Source of the DNA: a virus
Strand: one strand, 5' to 3'
Length of the DNA stretch: 64,000 bases
Virus record (IMG/VR): IMGVR_UViG_3300028610_001072
Location: 1 to 64,000 of that record
The notes below the pieces were generated by a model. It ran no database searches. It had not been told where the DNA came from and saw only the letters and a list, made by a program, of their open reading frames with translations. A program made the position numbers and the translations under genes. Positions 8,962 through 15,095 of this stretch are shown here, one piece after another; the stretch's first letter is position 1; each line of letters starts with the position of its first letter.

Positions 8962-9138
8962 TCAATCCCTCATCCCTTGCGGGGGTGCTGCTGACTGCCG
9001 GGTCCGTTTGCCGGTGTGTTGTTCGCCATCCTTATGACTGGCCTTTTCCTCAGACTGATCGCTGGATTCGTCTCCAGAGTCACTACCTTCGCCGTCAGTT
9101 TCCGATTCAGTAGTCTCGGTTTTTTCCTCATCGCTCAT
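8962..9138 (-). CDS. Small acidic disordered protein (58 aa)
   Basis: The ORF starts MSDEEKTETT and ends PPQGMRD. It is rich in Glu, Ser, Asp and Gly, has no hydrophobic core, and turns basic toward the C terminus. AGGAAAGGATC upstream is a strong ribosome site. It is the last gene before the terminator. The composition suggests a DNA-mimic-like or flexible adaptor peptide, but no function can be assigned. Confidence 0.65.
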   Translation of the reverse strand: MSDEEKTETTESETDGEGSDSGDESSDQSEEKASHKDGEQHTGKRTRQSAAPPQGMRD

Positions 9139-9176
9139 GGTATGATCCTTTCCTGTTTACGTTGACTGAGCGTTCA
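9139..9176 (-). repeat. Repeated gene-leader element, copy 1
   Basis: Minus strand: GAACGCTCAGTCAACG, then TAAACAGGAAAGGATC before the 58-residue gene. Very similar elements precede the genes starting at 9428 and 10547. Shared core: CAGTCAACGT followed by an A-rich ribosome site. Confidence 0.5.
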
Positions 9177-9428
9177 CTAGGTTGGCATATCAGGGGTATG
9201 CACTGTGGAAGGATGCTCGGCTTGCCATTGTTCCATCGCAGTGGCCTGTCTGATACAGGCTCCTATCATAGCATCACTTGCCCCTTGCTTGGCGGCTTGG
9301 TTTGCATATTCCCTCACTGCGTTAGGTGCCGCAGGGTCCTGCCCCCTGATTAAGAATACAGGCTCGTCTTCCGGGATGATATTCTCCGGGTCCTGTATCC
9401 TGTTGTAATCCTCTCTGGCATGTTTCAC
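9177..9428 (-). CDS. Hypothetical protein (83 aa), GTG start
   Basis: Starts with GTG at 9428 behind AAAGGATC at good spacing. Helical, alanine- and glutamine-rich, no recognised domain. Its leader matches those of two other genes in this cluster (see the leader repeats at 9139-9176, 9429-9466 and 10548-10583). Confidence 0.62.
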   Translation of the reverse strand: MKHAREDYNRIQDPENIIPEDEPVFLIRGQDPAAPNAVREYANQAAKQGASDAMIGACIRQATAMEQWQAEHPSTVHTPDMPT

Positions 9429-9466
9429 GTCGATCCTTTCTTATTAACGTTGACTGGTGTTCATTA
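9429..9466 (-). repeat. Repeated gene-leader element, copy 2
   Basis: Minus strand: GAACACCAGTCAACGTTAA, then TAAGAAAGGATC before the GTG of the 83-residue gene. The end of the upstream gene (NTSQR stop) is encoded inside the element. Confidence 0.5.
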
Positions 9467-9776
9467 AACTCTTCTTCGATAAAATCTCTTCCACTTCCTG
9501 ATATGTTTTCGACTTCCGGCATGGCCTGCATGTTACCTGATCGAGATCGCTTAATTTCTCTGGCTCTCCCTTATCAGCTATTGATTCCCCGAAATCCATA
9601 TCGTCTGCAATTAGAGCCGATGCACAGGAGTCTCTGCCACAGCCGGTGATCCCCCCAATATTGAATAATTTACTCTCTTTTAGGGTATCAACCAGATGAT
9701 ACTTGGACATATCCGGCATCATGCCATACTTCATGCGGCCAGCCCATGCGATTATATAGAATCTTGGCTCATCCAT
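9444..9776 (-). CDS. Hypothetical zinc-binding-like protein (110 aa)
   Basis: Contains C-x4-C (GCGRDSCASA) and C-x2-C (TCRPCRKSKTY) about 35 residues apart, suggestive of one zinc site. The N terminus MDEPRFYIIAWAGR is hydrophobic but not a membrane helix. It overlaps the downstream end of the first paralogous helical gene by 8 nt. Function unknown. Confidence 0.65.
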   Translation of the reverse strand: MDEPRFYIIAWAGRMKYGMMPDMSKYHLVDTLKESKLFNIGGITGCGRDSCASALIADDMDFGESIADKGEPEKLSDLDQVTCRPCRKSKTYQEVEEILSKKSLMNTSQR

Positions 9777-10155
9777 TTTTCTGCCACCACATTAATGATT
9801 CTTCAGCCTTGGTTAATGCCAGTGCTCGCTCTCTGGTAGCGATCAATCTCCGTTCATCCTCTGAGAATGTTACAGCCTCTTGTATTTCATTCATCCGGGC
9901 GATCACTTTTTTAAGCAGGTCCTCTGGCTCTTCCCGGCCAACTATGGTGTTGATGAATGTCATCGCCCGCTTATTGATCGCCTCGTATGCAGGGCCGTCC
10001 AATAATGTCAGCAAGACCTTCAGATGATCCGCTGCTATTTTTGACACACCCGCCAGTTCAGCAATATCAAGCACCTCTGATAATTGAACCAGTGCTTCGT
10101 TGGCTATTTTAATAAACTCCCATTGGTCATTGATTAATTGTCGTGGCTTTTCCAT
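9769..10155 (-). CDS. Helical protein, paralogue of the 10155-10547 gene
   Basis: An all-helical 128-residue protein sharing its plan with its upstream neighbour: a RxxINDxxxxI start, a central AxxFIN..G.E.PE.LL..VIARMN block and a C-terminal ERALALTKAEESLMWW helix. The C-terminal helix resembles that of small phage proteins labelled Acb2/Tad1-hairpin (anti-CBASS/anti-Thoeris); this is a resemblance from memory, not a demonstrated match. It overlaps its paralogue by 1 nt, indicating tandem duplication. Confidence 0.7.
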   Translation of the reverse strand: MEKPRQLINDQWEFIKIANEALVQLSEVLDIAELAGVSKIAADHLKVLLTLLDGPAYEAINKRAMTFINTIVGREEPEDLLKKVIARMNEIQEAVTFSEDERRLIATRERALALTKAEESLMWWQKNG

Positions 10156-10547
10156 TATTTACCCAGTCCTTTCTCCAGCCAGAGTAATGATTCTTCAGCC
10201 TTGGTGATCGCTATTGCCCGCTCTCTCAGGCCCTTCTCCCTCTCTGGAATATCTGCTAGTGTGAGCTGTGAGGCGTTCATTGCGATGGCCTGATCTTTAT
10301 TCAACCGTGCAATTATATTTTCGAGCAACTGCTCTGGCTGTTCCTTCCCATAAACCATATTGACATATTCCAATGCACGGGCCGCGAGGATTGTATATCT
10401 CTCCCCGTGTAGTAGACTGCTCAGGGCTTCCCATTTGAAAGCCTGTTGCATTTCATCGTGATCCATTGAGACTATCGCGGTGTGTGTATCCTGAATCTCA
10501 CGGATCAGTTGATGCAGGTCATTGATAATGTCTCGGGGGTCTTCCAT
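10155..10547 (-). CDS. Helical protein, tandem paralogue of the 9769-10155 gene
   Basis: 130 residues. It aligns with the next gene through ALEYVNMVYGKEQPEQLLENI versus AMTFINTIVGREEPEDLLKKV and ERAIAITKAEESLLWLEKG versus ERALALTKAEESLMWWQKN. AGGAGAAA upstream is a good ribosome site. It is the first protein gene downstream of the interspaced guide array, in the same transcription direction. Function unknown; an anti-defence role is a weak inference from the C-terminal helix and the location. Confidence 0.7.
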   Translation of the reverse strand: MEDPRDIINDLHQLIREIQDTHTAIVSMDHDEMQQAFKWEALSSLLHGERYTILAARALEYVNMVYGKEQPEQLLENIIARLNKDQAIAMNASQLTLADIPEREKGLRERAIAITKAEESLLWLEKGLGK

Positions 10548-10583
10548 GCTATTTCTCCTATTTAACTTGACTGGGCTTCAACT
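10548..10583 (-). repeat. Repeated gene-leader element, copy 3
   Basis: Minus strand: GAAGCCCAGTCAAGTTAA, then ATAGGAGAAATAGC before the ATG of the 130-residue paralogue. It is the most diverged of the three copies and lies at the downstream edge of the guide array. Confidence 0.45.
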
Positions 10584-10592
10584 ACCTAATTT

Positions 10593-12350
10593 TATTCGCT
10601 TAGTACAAATGGGTTTCTATGGAATATTGGCTCGCTGTCAAATGTTGGTTTTCTTCTTGATTCCGGCTCACTTATCTCCTTTGGTTTGCTAAACTAGAAG
10701 TGGCTCACTTTGCGATTTGGGGTTGCTATCGATTTATGGTTCGCTGATGGTTGTTGGGTTCCTTAAAATCTATGGCTCACTCCCTTTAAATGGGTTACTA
10801 GGTTCGATTGGTACGCTATATATTATCGGGTTGCTTTTCTATGTATGGCTCGCTGATTACATTCGGGTTGCTCGATCATTCCGGCTCGCTGCTCTATATC
10901 GGGCTTCTAACTTTGCACGACTCACTTAACATCAATGGGTTTCTATTGATTACAGGTCCACTTGAGTTCATTTGGATTGCTTTGATGCTTTGATTCATTT
11001 GGTCACTTTGGATTGCTATATGTTATCGGTTCACTCATTTTGTTTGGTTTGCTTTCCGCCCGTTGGTTCACTCAAATACTTACGGGTTGCTCTCTGCCTT
11101 CGGTACACTCCACTAATATGGATTCCTTAAATCTTACGGTTCGCTGATATTTATTGGGTTGCTCATTTTACACGGCTCACTCAACTTATATGGATTCCTT
11201 AAACCTTACGGTTCGTTGTAGATCACTGGGATTCTCTTTCTGCCTGACTCGCTTTAAAATGATGGGTTCCTTGACCTTTCTGGCTCGCTACAATCGGATG
11301 GATTCCTTGATCGTGCTGGCTCACTTGTATTTTTTGGGTTGCTATTCCGGCTTGATTCACTTCTGCTTATTGGGTTGCTATTCATCAATGGTTCACTAAT
11401 AGGTAACGGGGCTACTTTTCATTTCCGGTTCACTCAATACTTACGGGTTACTTTCATGTGTTGGTTCACTTGTATGGAATGGATTCCTTTCATAGTCTGG
11501 TACACTGGACATGGCCGGGTTCCTCAGATTCATTGGCTCGCTACCATCGCAAGGGTTTCTTATCAAAATTGACTCACTTGGTTCCATTGGATTTCTCAAA
11601 ACATTTGGTACGCTGTTCGTTCTCGGATTTCTCAATATGACTGGCACACTTCCTTTTGTTGGATTACTGGGATCATGTGATTCGCTACTGTTTATTGGTA
11701 TCCTTATCTGTTATTGGCCCGCTAAACTAATCTGGATTCCTTTGACCTATCGGCCCACTTGCTGGAAACGGGTTGCTGGACTCTATCTCGGTACACTTCA
11801 TGGATTCGGGTTCCTATCCGATATTGGTTCGCCTTTAATACTATGGATTGCTTCTCTTGTTTGGCGCACTTCGTTTAGCATGGATTCCTGACACTACTTT
11901 GATCCGTTTGTTTTCAACGGGTTACTACCGAAGGGTGGCCCGCTTTAACGTTGTGGTTTTCTTAATGTTGTTGACTCACTTTAAGTTGTCGTTGTAATTG
12001 CATACCTTGATTCACTTCTCATCAATGGTTTCCTTGATGGGTATGGTTCGCTTTTAACTCCGGGTTACTTGGTTCCTTGGCTCACTCAACGATACTGGAT
12101 TCCTTGTCATAGTTGGTTCGCTACTTATTACCGGGTTGCTTGATTCGATTGACTCACTTATTCAAAACCGGGTTACTATTTAACGATGGTACGCTGTGCG
12201 TGTTTGGGTTTCTTTTTGACTACGCATCTTACTGGCTCGCTGTTGTTGATTGGGCTACTCAATTCAGTTGGCTCGCTGGCTTCAGTCGGGTTTCTTGTAC
12301 TTTCCGGCCCGCTGAACATTAATGGATGACTTTGATTAATCAGCGTTGCT
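10593..12350 (-). repeat. TIGR-type array: alternating short repeats with about 95 unique spacers, 36-nt period
   Basis: Two degenerate 8-nt motifs alternate along 1.76 kb. On the plus strand they read GGYTCRCT and GGRTTNCT; in the tas direction AGYGARCC and AGNAAYCC. By hand count there are 48 of each. About 80 of 95 gaps are exactly 10 nt; eleven are 11 nt, two 9, one 12 and one 20. The base before each GG on plus is nearly always T or C, so the unit is better seen as a 9-nt repeat plus 9-nt spacer, twice per 36 nt. Spacers are unique and the terminal repeats (10593, 12324, 12343) are degenerate. There is no continuous reading frame on either strand. This matches the published tandem interspaced guide RNA layout, whose transcripts are cut into 36-nt guides with two spacers. 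Orientation is inferred from the adjacent tas gene. Confidence 0.9.
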
Positions 12351-12458
12351 ATTTTTTCGGTTTCGCCGTGCCTTGATCCATCCATAGACTATCACAAGCA
12401 CTCCCGCGATCCATCCAATAATAGGCCCAATAATTAGTTCATGGTGGAGAAATGTCAT
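12336..12458 (-). CDS. 40-residue single-pass membrane protein coupled to tas
   Basis: The ATG overlaps the tas stop in an ATGA junction. The sequence starts MTFLHHELIIGP and continues as one hydrophobic helix (about residues 8-28, including GWIAGVLVIVYG), followed by a basic tail KARRNRKN, predicting N-out/C-in topology. It ends inside the degenerate first repeats of the array, so it sits exactly between tas and array. It could be an unrelated small holin-like or spanin-like protein, or a partner of the Tas system. It is too short for homology inference. Confidence 0.6.
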   Translation of the reverse strand: MTFLHHELIIGPIIGWIAGVLVIVYGWIKARRNRKNSNAD

Positions 12459-13351
12459 CCTACCTTCCGGTGCTCATCCAATCCCAGTTTCTCAACATGG
12501 TAAGGCTTCGATACCGGCAGACCTTCCAACTGTCTCCACTTAACATAGAGATCAATCAGGAATATCTTCACCATCTTGCGGATCGCCATCGCATGACGGT
12601 GCCCCGGCTTCTCCTCTTCACCATAAACCGGATGACTCTCCAGCCGGTGCTTCTCATTCTCATAGATGTCGGCATATATCGAGCCGGTTCTCAGGAATGA
12701 TGGCCCCAACACACCAATCAATTTAGTCTTTAACAATGGGTTGAAGGTGATCGAATTGCGCTTGGCGGGTTTTTTGTTCTTATCTATATAATCCACTTCA
12801 ACCAAGTGGTTTTTGGTGCGATTGCGTCCCTTACCATCGGGAACTGTGCAACGCTTGGGATCGGTTGCCACATCAAGACCGGCATAAGCCCATAACGATG
12901 ATGGATAATCAGCCTTGTAGATGTCGAACTCACTGATAATGATGGCCCCCATTGCCGGACCAACCCCCACAACCTTTTCCAAGAACTTGGTCCAGAGGGG
13001 GAAAGCTACCAATTCCTTTCCCAGTCCCCGGAACTGGCGCTCTTCCTGCTTCAGCAGGTCAAGGTAATGCCCTATAAGTGTCATCTCTGAGTCTGTGGAG
13101 ATTATGCCCTCGCCTTCCGGGTCCAGTGTGACCACGCCGTCCGTGATCCGGGTATATTCCTTGCGGAGCTTCCCCAGCAGACTTTGCTTTTTCTTATCAG
13201 ACAGGTCTTTTTCCTTGGTGCCGGGATCAATCCCCAGCTTCACTTTAAAATTACCAACCAGCCTATTTCCCATCTGGATGCGTAACTCCTGAATGTCATA
13301 GGTCCCTCTGACCATTGACCTTAATAATTCCCAACTTCTTCCACGTTTCAT
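12455..13351 (-). CDS. tas: Tas-like protein (TIGR-associated, Nop/IS110 C-terminal fold, no nuclease domain)
   Basis: 298 residues with an AGGAGA ribosome site. Residues 117-165 carry the signature shared by IS110-family C-terminal (Transposase_20) domains and Tas proteins: EKVVGVGPAMGAIIISEF, then SLWAYAGLDV. The C terminus has HRHAMAIRKMVKIFL, then LYVKWRQLEG, and Y285 in SKPYH. The helical N-terminal 115 residues lack the DEDD catalytic domain of IS110 transposases, and no HNH or RuvC motif is present. No IS ends or target duplications flank it. With the 36-nt interspaced array directly downstream, the best reading is a nuclease-less Tas that binds processed guides and DNA. Established: the Nop-domain Tas/TIGR family. 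Inferred: this protein's guide binding. An IS110 transposase annotation would be misleading. Confidence 0.87.
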   Translation of the reverse strand: MKRGRSWELLRSMVRGTYDIQELRIQMGNRLVGNFKVKLGIDPGTKEKDLSDKKKQSLLGKLRKEYTRITDGVVTLDPEGEGIISTDSEMTLIGHYLDLLKQEERQFRGLGKELVAFPLWTKFLEKVVGVGPAMGAIIISEFDIYKADYPSSLWAYAGLDVATDPKRCTVPDGKGRNRTKNHLVEVDYIDKNKKPAKRNSITFNPLLKTKLIGVLGPSFLRTGSIYADIYENEKHRLESHPVYGEEEKPGHRHAMAIRKMVKIFLIDLYVKWRQLEGLPVSKPYHVEKLGLDEHRKVG

Positions 13352-13378
13352 CGGTATTCTCCTGTTTTGTTGTTTGCT

Positions 13379-13561
13379 TCAAATTTTTCCTCTCCCGATA
13401 CAGGTGGGACATGCTAACTCTTTTCCGTCCCGCTTGATTGAGCGATCCCCCTTGCACTCCGGGCATATCTTGGTTGGCCGATGCTCTCCCAGCATTTCAT
13501 CAACCTCAGTCTGCATTTCGTCAAGTTGCCGCTGGAGCCTGTCGAGATGGGATTCGCTCAT
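13379..13561 (-). CDS. Small DnaJ-type zinc-finger protein (60 aa)
   Basis: An N-terminal amphipathic helix (residues 5-25, heptad-like LDRLQRQLDEMQTEVDEM) is followed by two C-x2-C-x-G-x-G-like halves: CPECKGDRS and CPTCIGRGK. This is one zinc centre of the DnaJ cysteine-rich domain. It lacks a J domain. It lies directly upstream of tas with a 27-nt gap. Role unknown; similar mini-fingers are frequent in phage operons. Confidence 0.75.
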   Translation of the reverse strand: MSESHLDRLQRQLDEMQTEVDEMLGEHRPTKICPECKGDRSIKRDGKELACPTCIGRGKI

Positions 13562-13564
13562 TTC

Positions 13565-13738
13565 TTATTGCTTCACTATGTATAATGTAATCGAGGACCC
13601 AAATATATACAGGACCACGGCACCAAAAATGTAGGGCAGGTCCGTGTACCACGGCTTCCCTAATTCTACCGCTACTCCCATTATCCAAATCAGGTATGGT
13701 ACGAAAACTGCTACTACTGCTCGCTCCATGAAATTCAT
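13565..13738 (-). CDS. Small two-helix membrane protein (57 aa)
   Basis: Start at ATG 13738 (MNFMERAV), chosen because GGAG lies 6 nt upstream; the earlier TTG at 13750 would overlap that ribosome site. Two hydrophobic segments (about residues 5-22 and 34-55), separated by a short polar turn, predict a helical hairpin. Size and topology fit a holin, but there is no lysis gene beside it; the transglycosylase is at 29 kb. Confidence 0.65.
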   Translation of the reverse strand: MNFMERAVVAVFVPYLIWIMGVAVELGKPWYTDLPYIFGAVVLYIFGSSITLYIVKQ

Positions 13739-13752
13739 ACGGCGCTCCAATT

Positions 13753-14100
13753 TTAATTAATACTGCTGTACCGCCATTCCCACTTATGAGCCATATCCCA
13801 CCACGGACCTTCGCCGCCAGTTCGCTCGGTGATGATTAAATCATCGCCGTAGAGGCCAGTTGTGGCCTGATCATCAACCTTGGAGATTTTGGTTCTCCTG
13901 TCCCGAAGGATGATACACCTGTCTGCATCAGGTTTTTTCAGGACGCTGTGCCAAGGGGCATCGTGCCATTTACCCCCGCCTCTCAATTCCTGATTGTTCT
14001 CCCAGTATTGAGCCTTGTGGCATCGGGTACATTGCCTTTGCATTGCAGCGTCCCTTGAGAATTCCATCCACTTGTGCTTGACTATACATAACCATTTCAT
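13753..14100 (-). CDS. Hypothetical protein with zinc-knuckle motif (115 aa)
   Basis: N-terminal CTRCHKAQYW (C-x2-C) with an upstream Cys/His pair (LCIVKHKW) resembles a short treble-clef found in small phage proteins. The C terminus is tryptophan-rich (GPWWDMAHKWEWRY). It overlaps the upstream gene by 4 nt. Function unknown. Confidence 0.68.
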   Translation of the reverse strand: MKWLCIVKHKWMEFSRDAAMQRQCTRCHKAQYWENNQELRGGGKWHDAPWHSVLKKPDADRCIILRDRRTKISKVDDQATTGLYGDDLIITERTGGEGPWWDMAHKWEWRYSSIN

Positions 14101-14591
14101 TGTCCGATACCTTCCTTCACTGTTGCGATCCTCTTCAATGTAAGTTTGTCATGCTCCAGATAATAGCCGTGCAGCTCTTCAATCTCCGTCAGCAACTCGA
14201 GCAACGTGGTGATGTCCGCCTGCTGGCTTTCAATCTTCGTCGCCTGTGTCTGGGAATACTCCGGGAGTACCAGTTCCCCTATCTTATTGACCATCCATTC
14301 CCAAGGATTAGCCTGTGCTGCGGTCTCGTCAAATATATCCATGACCTTCTTTTTCAGACCAACCTGACCGCCCTTGGTCAGCATCTCTTCCAGTGCCACA
14401 CCCTTCCGGCCCAACTCAATTGTTTCGGCCATCTCGGTCATTGCATGTTGGTAGATGTCAGCTTGGATACCGGCTTTCACGAAGTCTGCTCTTGGCACGT
14501 TAAATATTGTTGTCTCAATGGCTTCCATGAGTATCCGCCCTACCTCAGCGGCTATGTGGTCACTTTGGGCTGGCAATTTCAGATTTCCCAT
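14097..14591 (-). CDS. Hypothetical helical protein (164 aa)
   Basis: Start at 14591 (MGNLKLPAQ), supported by GAGG upstream; the longer in-frame version runs back through the neighbouring gene. Mostly helical with a C-terminal coiled-coil-like region (TTLLELLTEIEELHGYYLEH). No recognised family. Confidence 0.7.
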   Translation of the reverse strand: MGNLKLPAQSDHIAAEVGRILMEAIETTIFNVPRADFVKAGIQADIYQHAMTEMAETIELGRKGVALEEMLTKGGQVGLKKKVMDIFDETAAQANPWEWMVNKIGELVLPEYSQTQATKIESQQADITTLLELLTEIEELHGYYLEHDKLTLKRIATVKEGIGQ

Positions 14592-14793
14592 TTTGTACCT
14601 CGTTTTTGTTGCGGAGAACTGTCTCCGCATTTTTTATATCCCGTGATATTCGCAATCGCCGCCGCATTCTTGAATGTTTTCCCTTGGCAACAATTAACCG
14701 TTCCCCCAAAATAGATCGACATAGAGGACTGATTGTATCTTTAGCAAGTGACCCCTCGATTATCAGTATTATTTCCTGCTCAATGATTATCAT
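14560..14793 (-). CDS. Possible small basic protein (77 aa)
   Basis: A plausible ORF filling a 240-nt space, with a GAGG-containing leader. A hydrophobic N terminus (MIIIEQEIILIIEG) is followed by an Arg/Lys-rich body (RMRRRLRISRD). It overlaps the next gene by 32 nt. It could be a chance ORF. Confidence 0.42.
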   Translation of the reverse strand: MIIIEQEIILIIEGSLAKDTISPLCRSILGERLIVAKGKHSRMRRRLRISRDIKNAETVLRNKNEVQNGKSEIASPK

Positions 14794-14837
14794 CTGCTTT
14801 TATCCTCTTCCCACCCCCCCCCTCAGCAGCTACGTGA

Positions 14838-15095
14838 TCACTTTGCTGGGGGAGTTTGAGATTCATTGGATGATTCTCCGCCTAGCATTAGAACATTGGG
14901 CTTGATGCCTGTCATTTTCGCATAGTCCATTTCCAATTTGAGGGTGGAAATAACCTTTCCGGTCGCATTGGTGATGGCATTGATCGCTGCTGGTGAGGTT
15001 TTGCCACTCCGTAGATTCTCGATTTCCTCAAGTAGAATACTGCGCAGATCGTTGATTGTTTTGACTTCCTGTACTTTAACTTCGTTGTCAGGCAT
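14838..15095 (-). CDS. Hypothetical small helical protein (85 aa)
   Basis: Start at 15095 (MPDNEVKV), chosen for GGGAGG upstream. Two helices around a KTSPAAINAITNATGKVIS segment. Similar short proteins occur next to phage zinc-finger/HNH-like genes, but I cannot name the family. It overlaps the upstream zinc-ribbon gene by 8 nt. Confidence 0.68.
   Translation of the reverse strand: MPDNEVKVQEVKTINDLRSILLEEIENLRSGKTSPAAINAITNATGKVISTLKLEMDYAKMTGIKPNVLMLGGESSNESQTPPAK

Noticed and set aside
10573-10580. GGGCTTCA as a first array repeat
   Set aside because: It belongs to the repeated gene-leader element (third copy), and its distance to the next motif (12 nt) does not fit the array.
11441-11647. 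Repeat protein with RNPxxxSEPxxx units (minus strand) or GSLxxxGFLxxx (plus strand)
   Set aside because: These are the 18-nt array motif read as codons. Eleven-nt and other odd spacers shift the frame repeatedly, and the minus frame has stops within spacers (for example at 10728-10737 and 10764-10773).
11511-11891. 126-residue plus-strand ORF in the array
   Set aside because: Open only because the motif and pyrimidine-rich spacers lack stops on plus; no ribosome site and no frame conservation across the array.
10593-12350. CRISPR array
   Set aside because: Repeats are 8-9 nt, two alternating types, degenerate, with 9-10-nt spacers. CRISPR repeats are longer and uniform, and no cas genes are present.
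12455-13351. IS110-family transposase / mobile element
   Set aside because: The C-terminal fold signature matches, but the DEDD catalytic domain is absent, no element ends or target duplications are seen, and a 36-nt-period guide array follows. A Tas protein explains the data better.
14100-14714. 204-residue plus-strand ORF
   Set aside because: It is antisense to well-supported small genes on the minus strand and has no motif or ribosome site.
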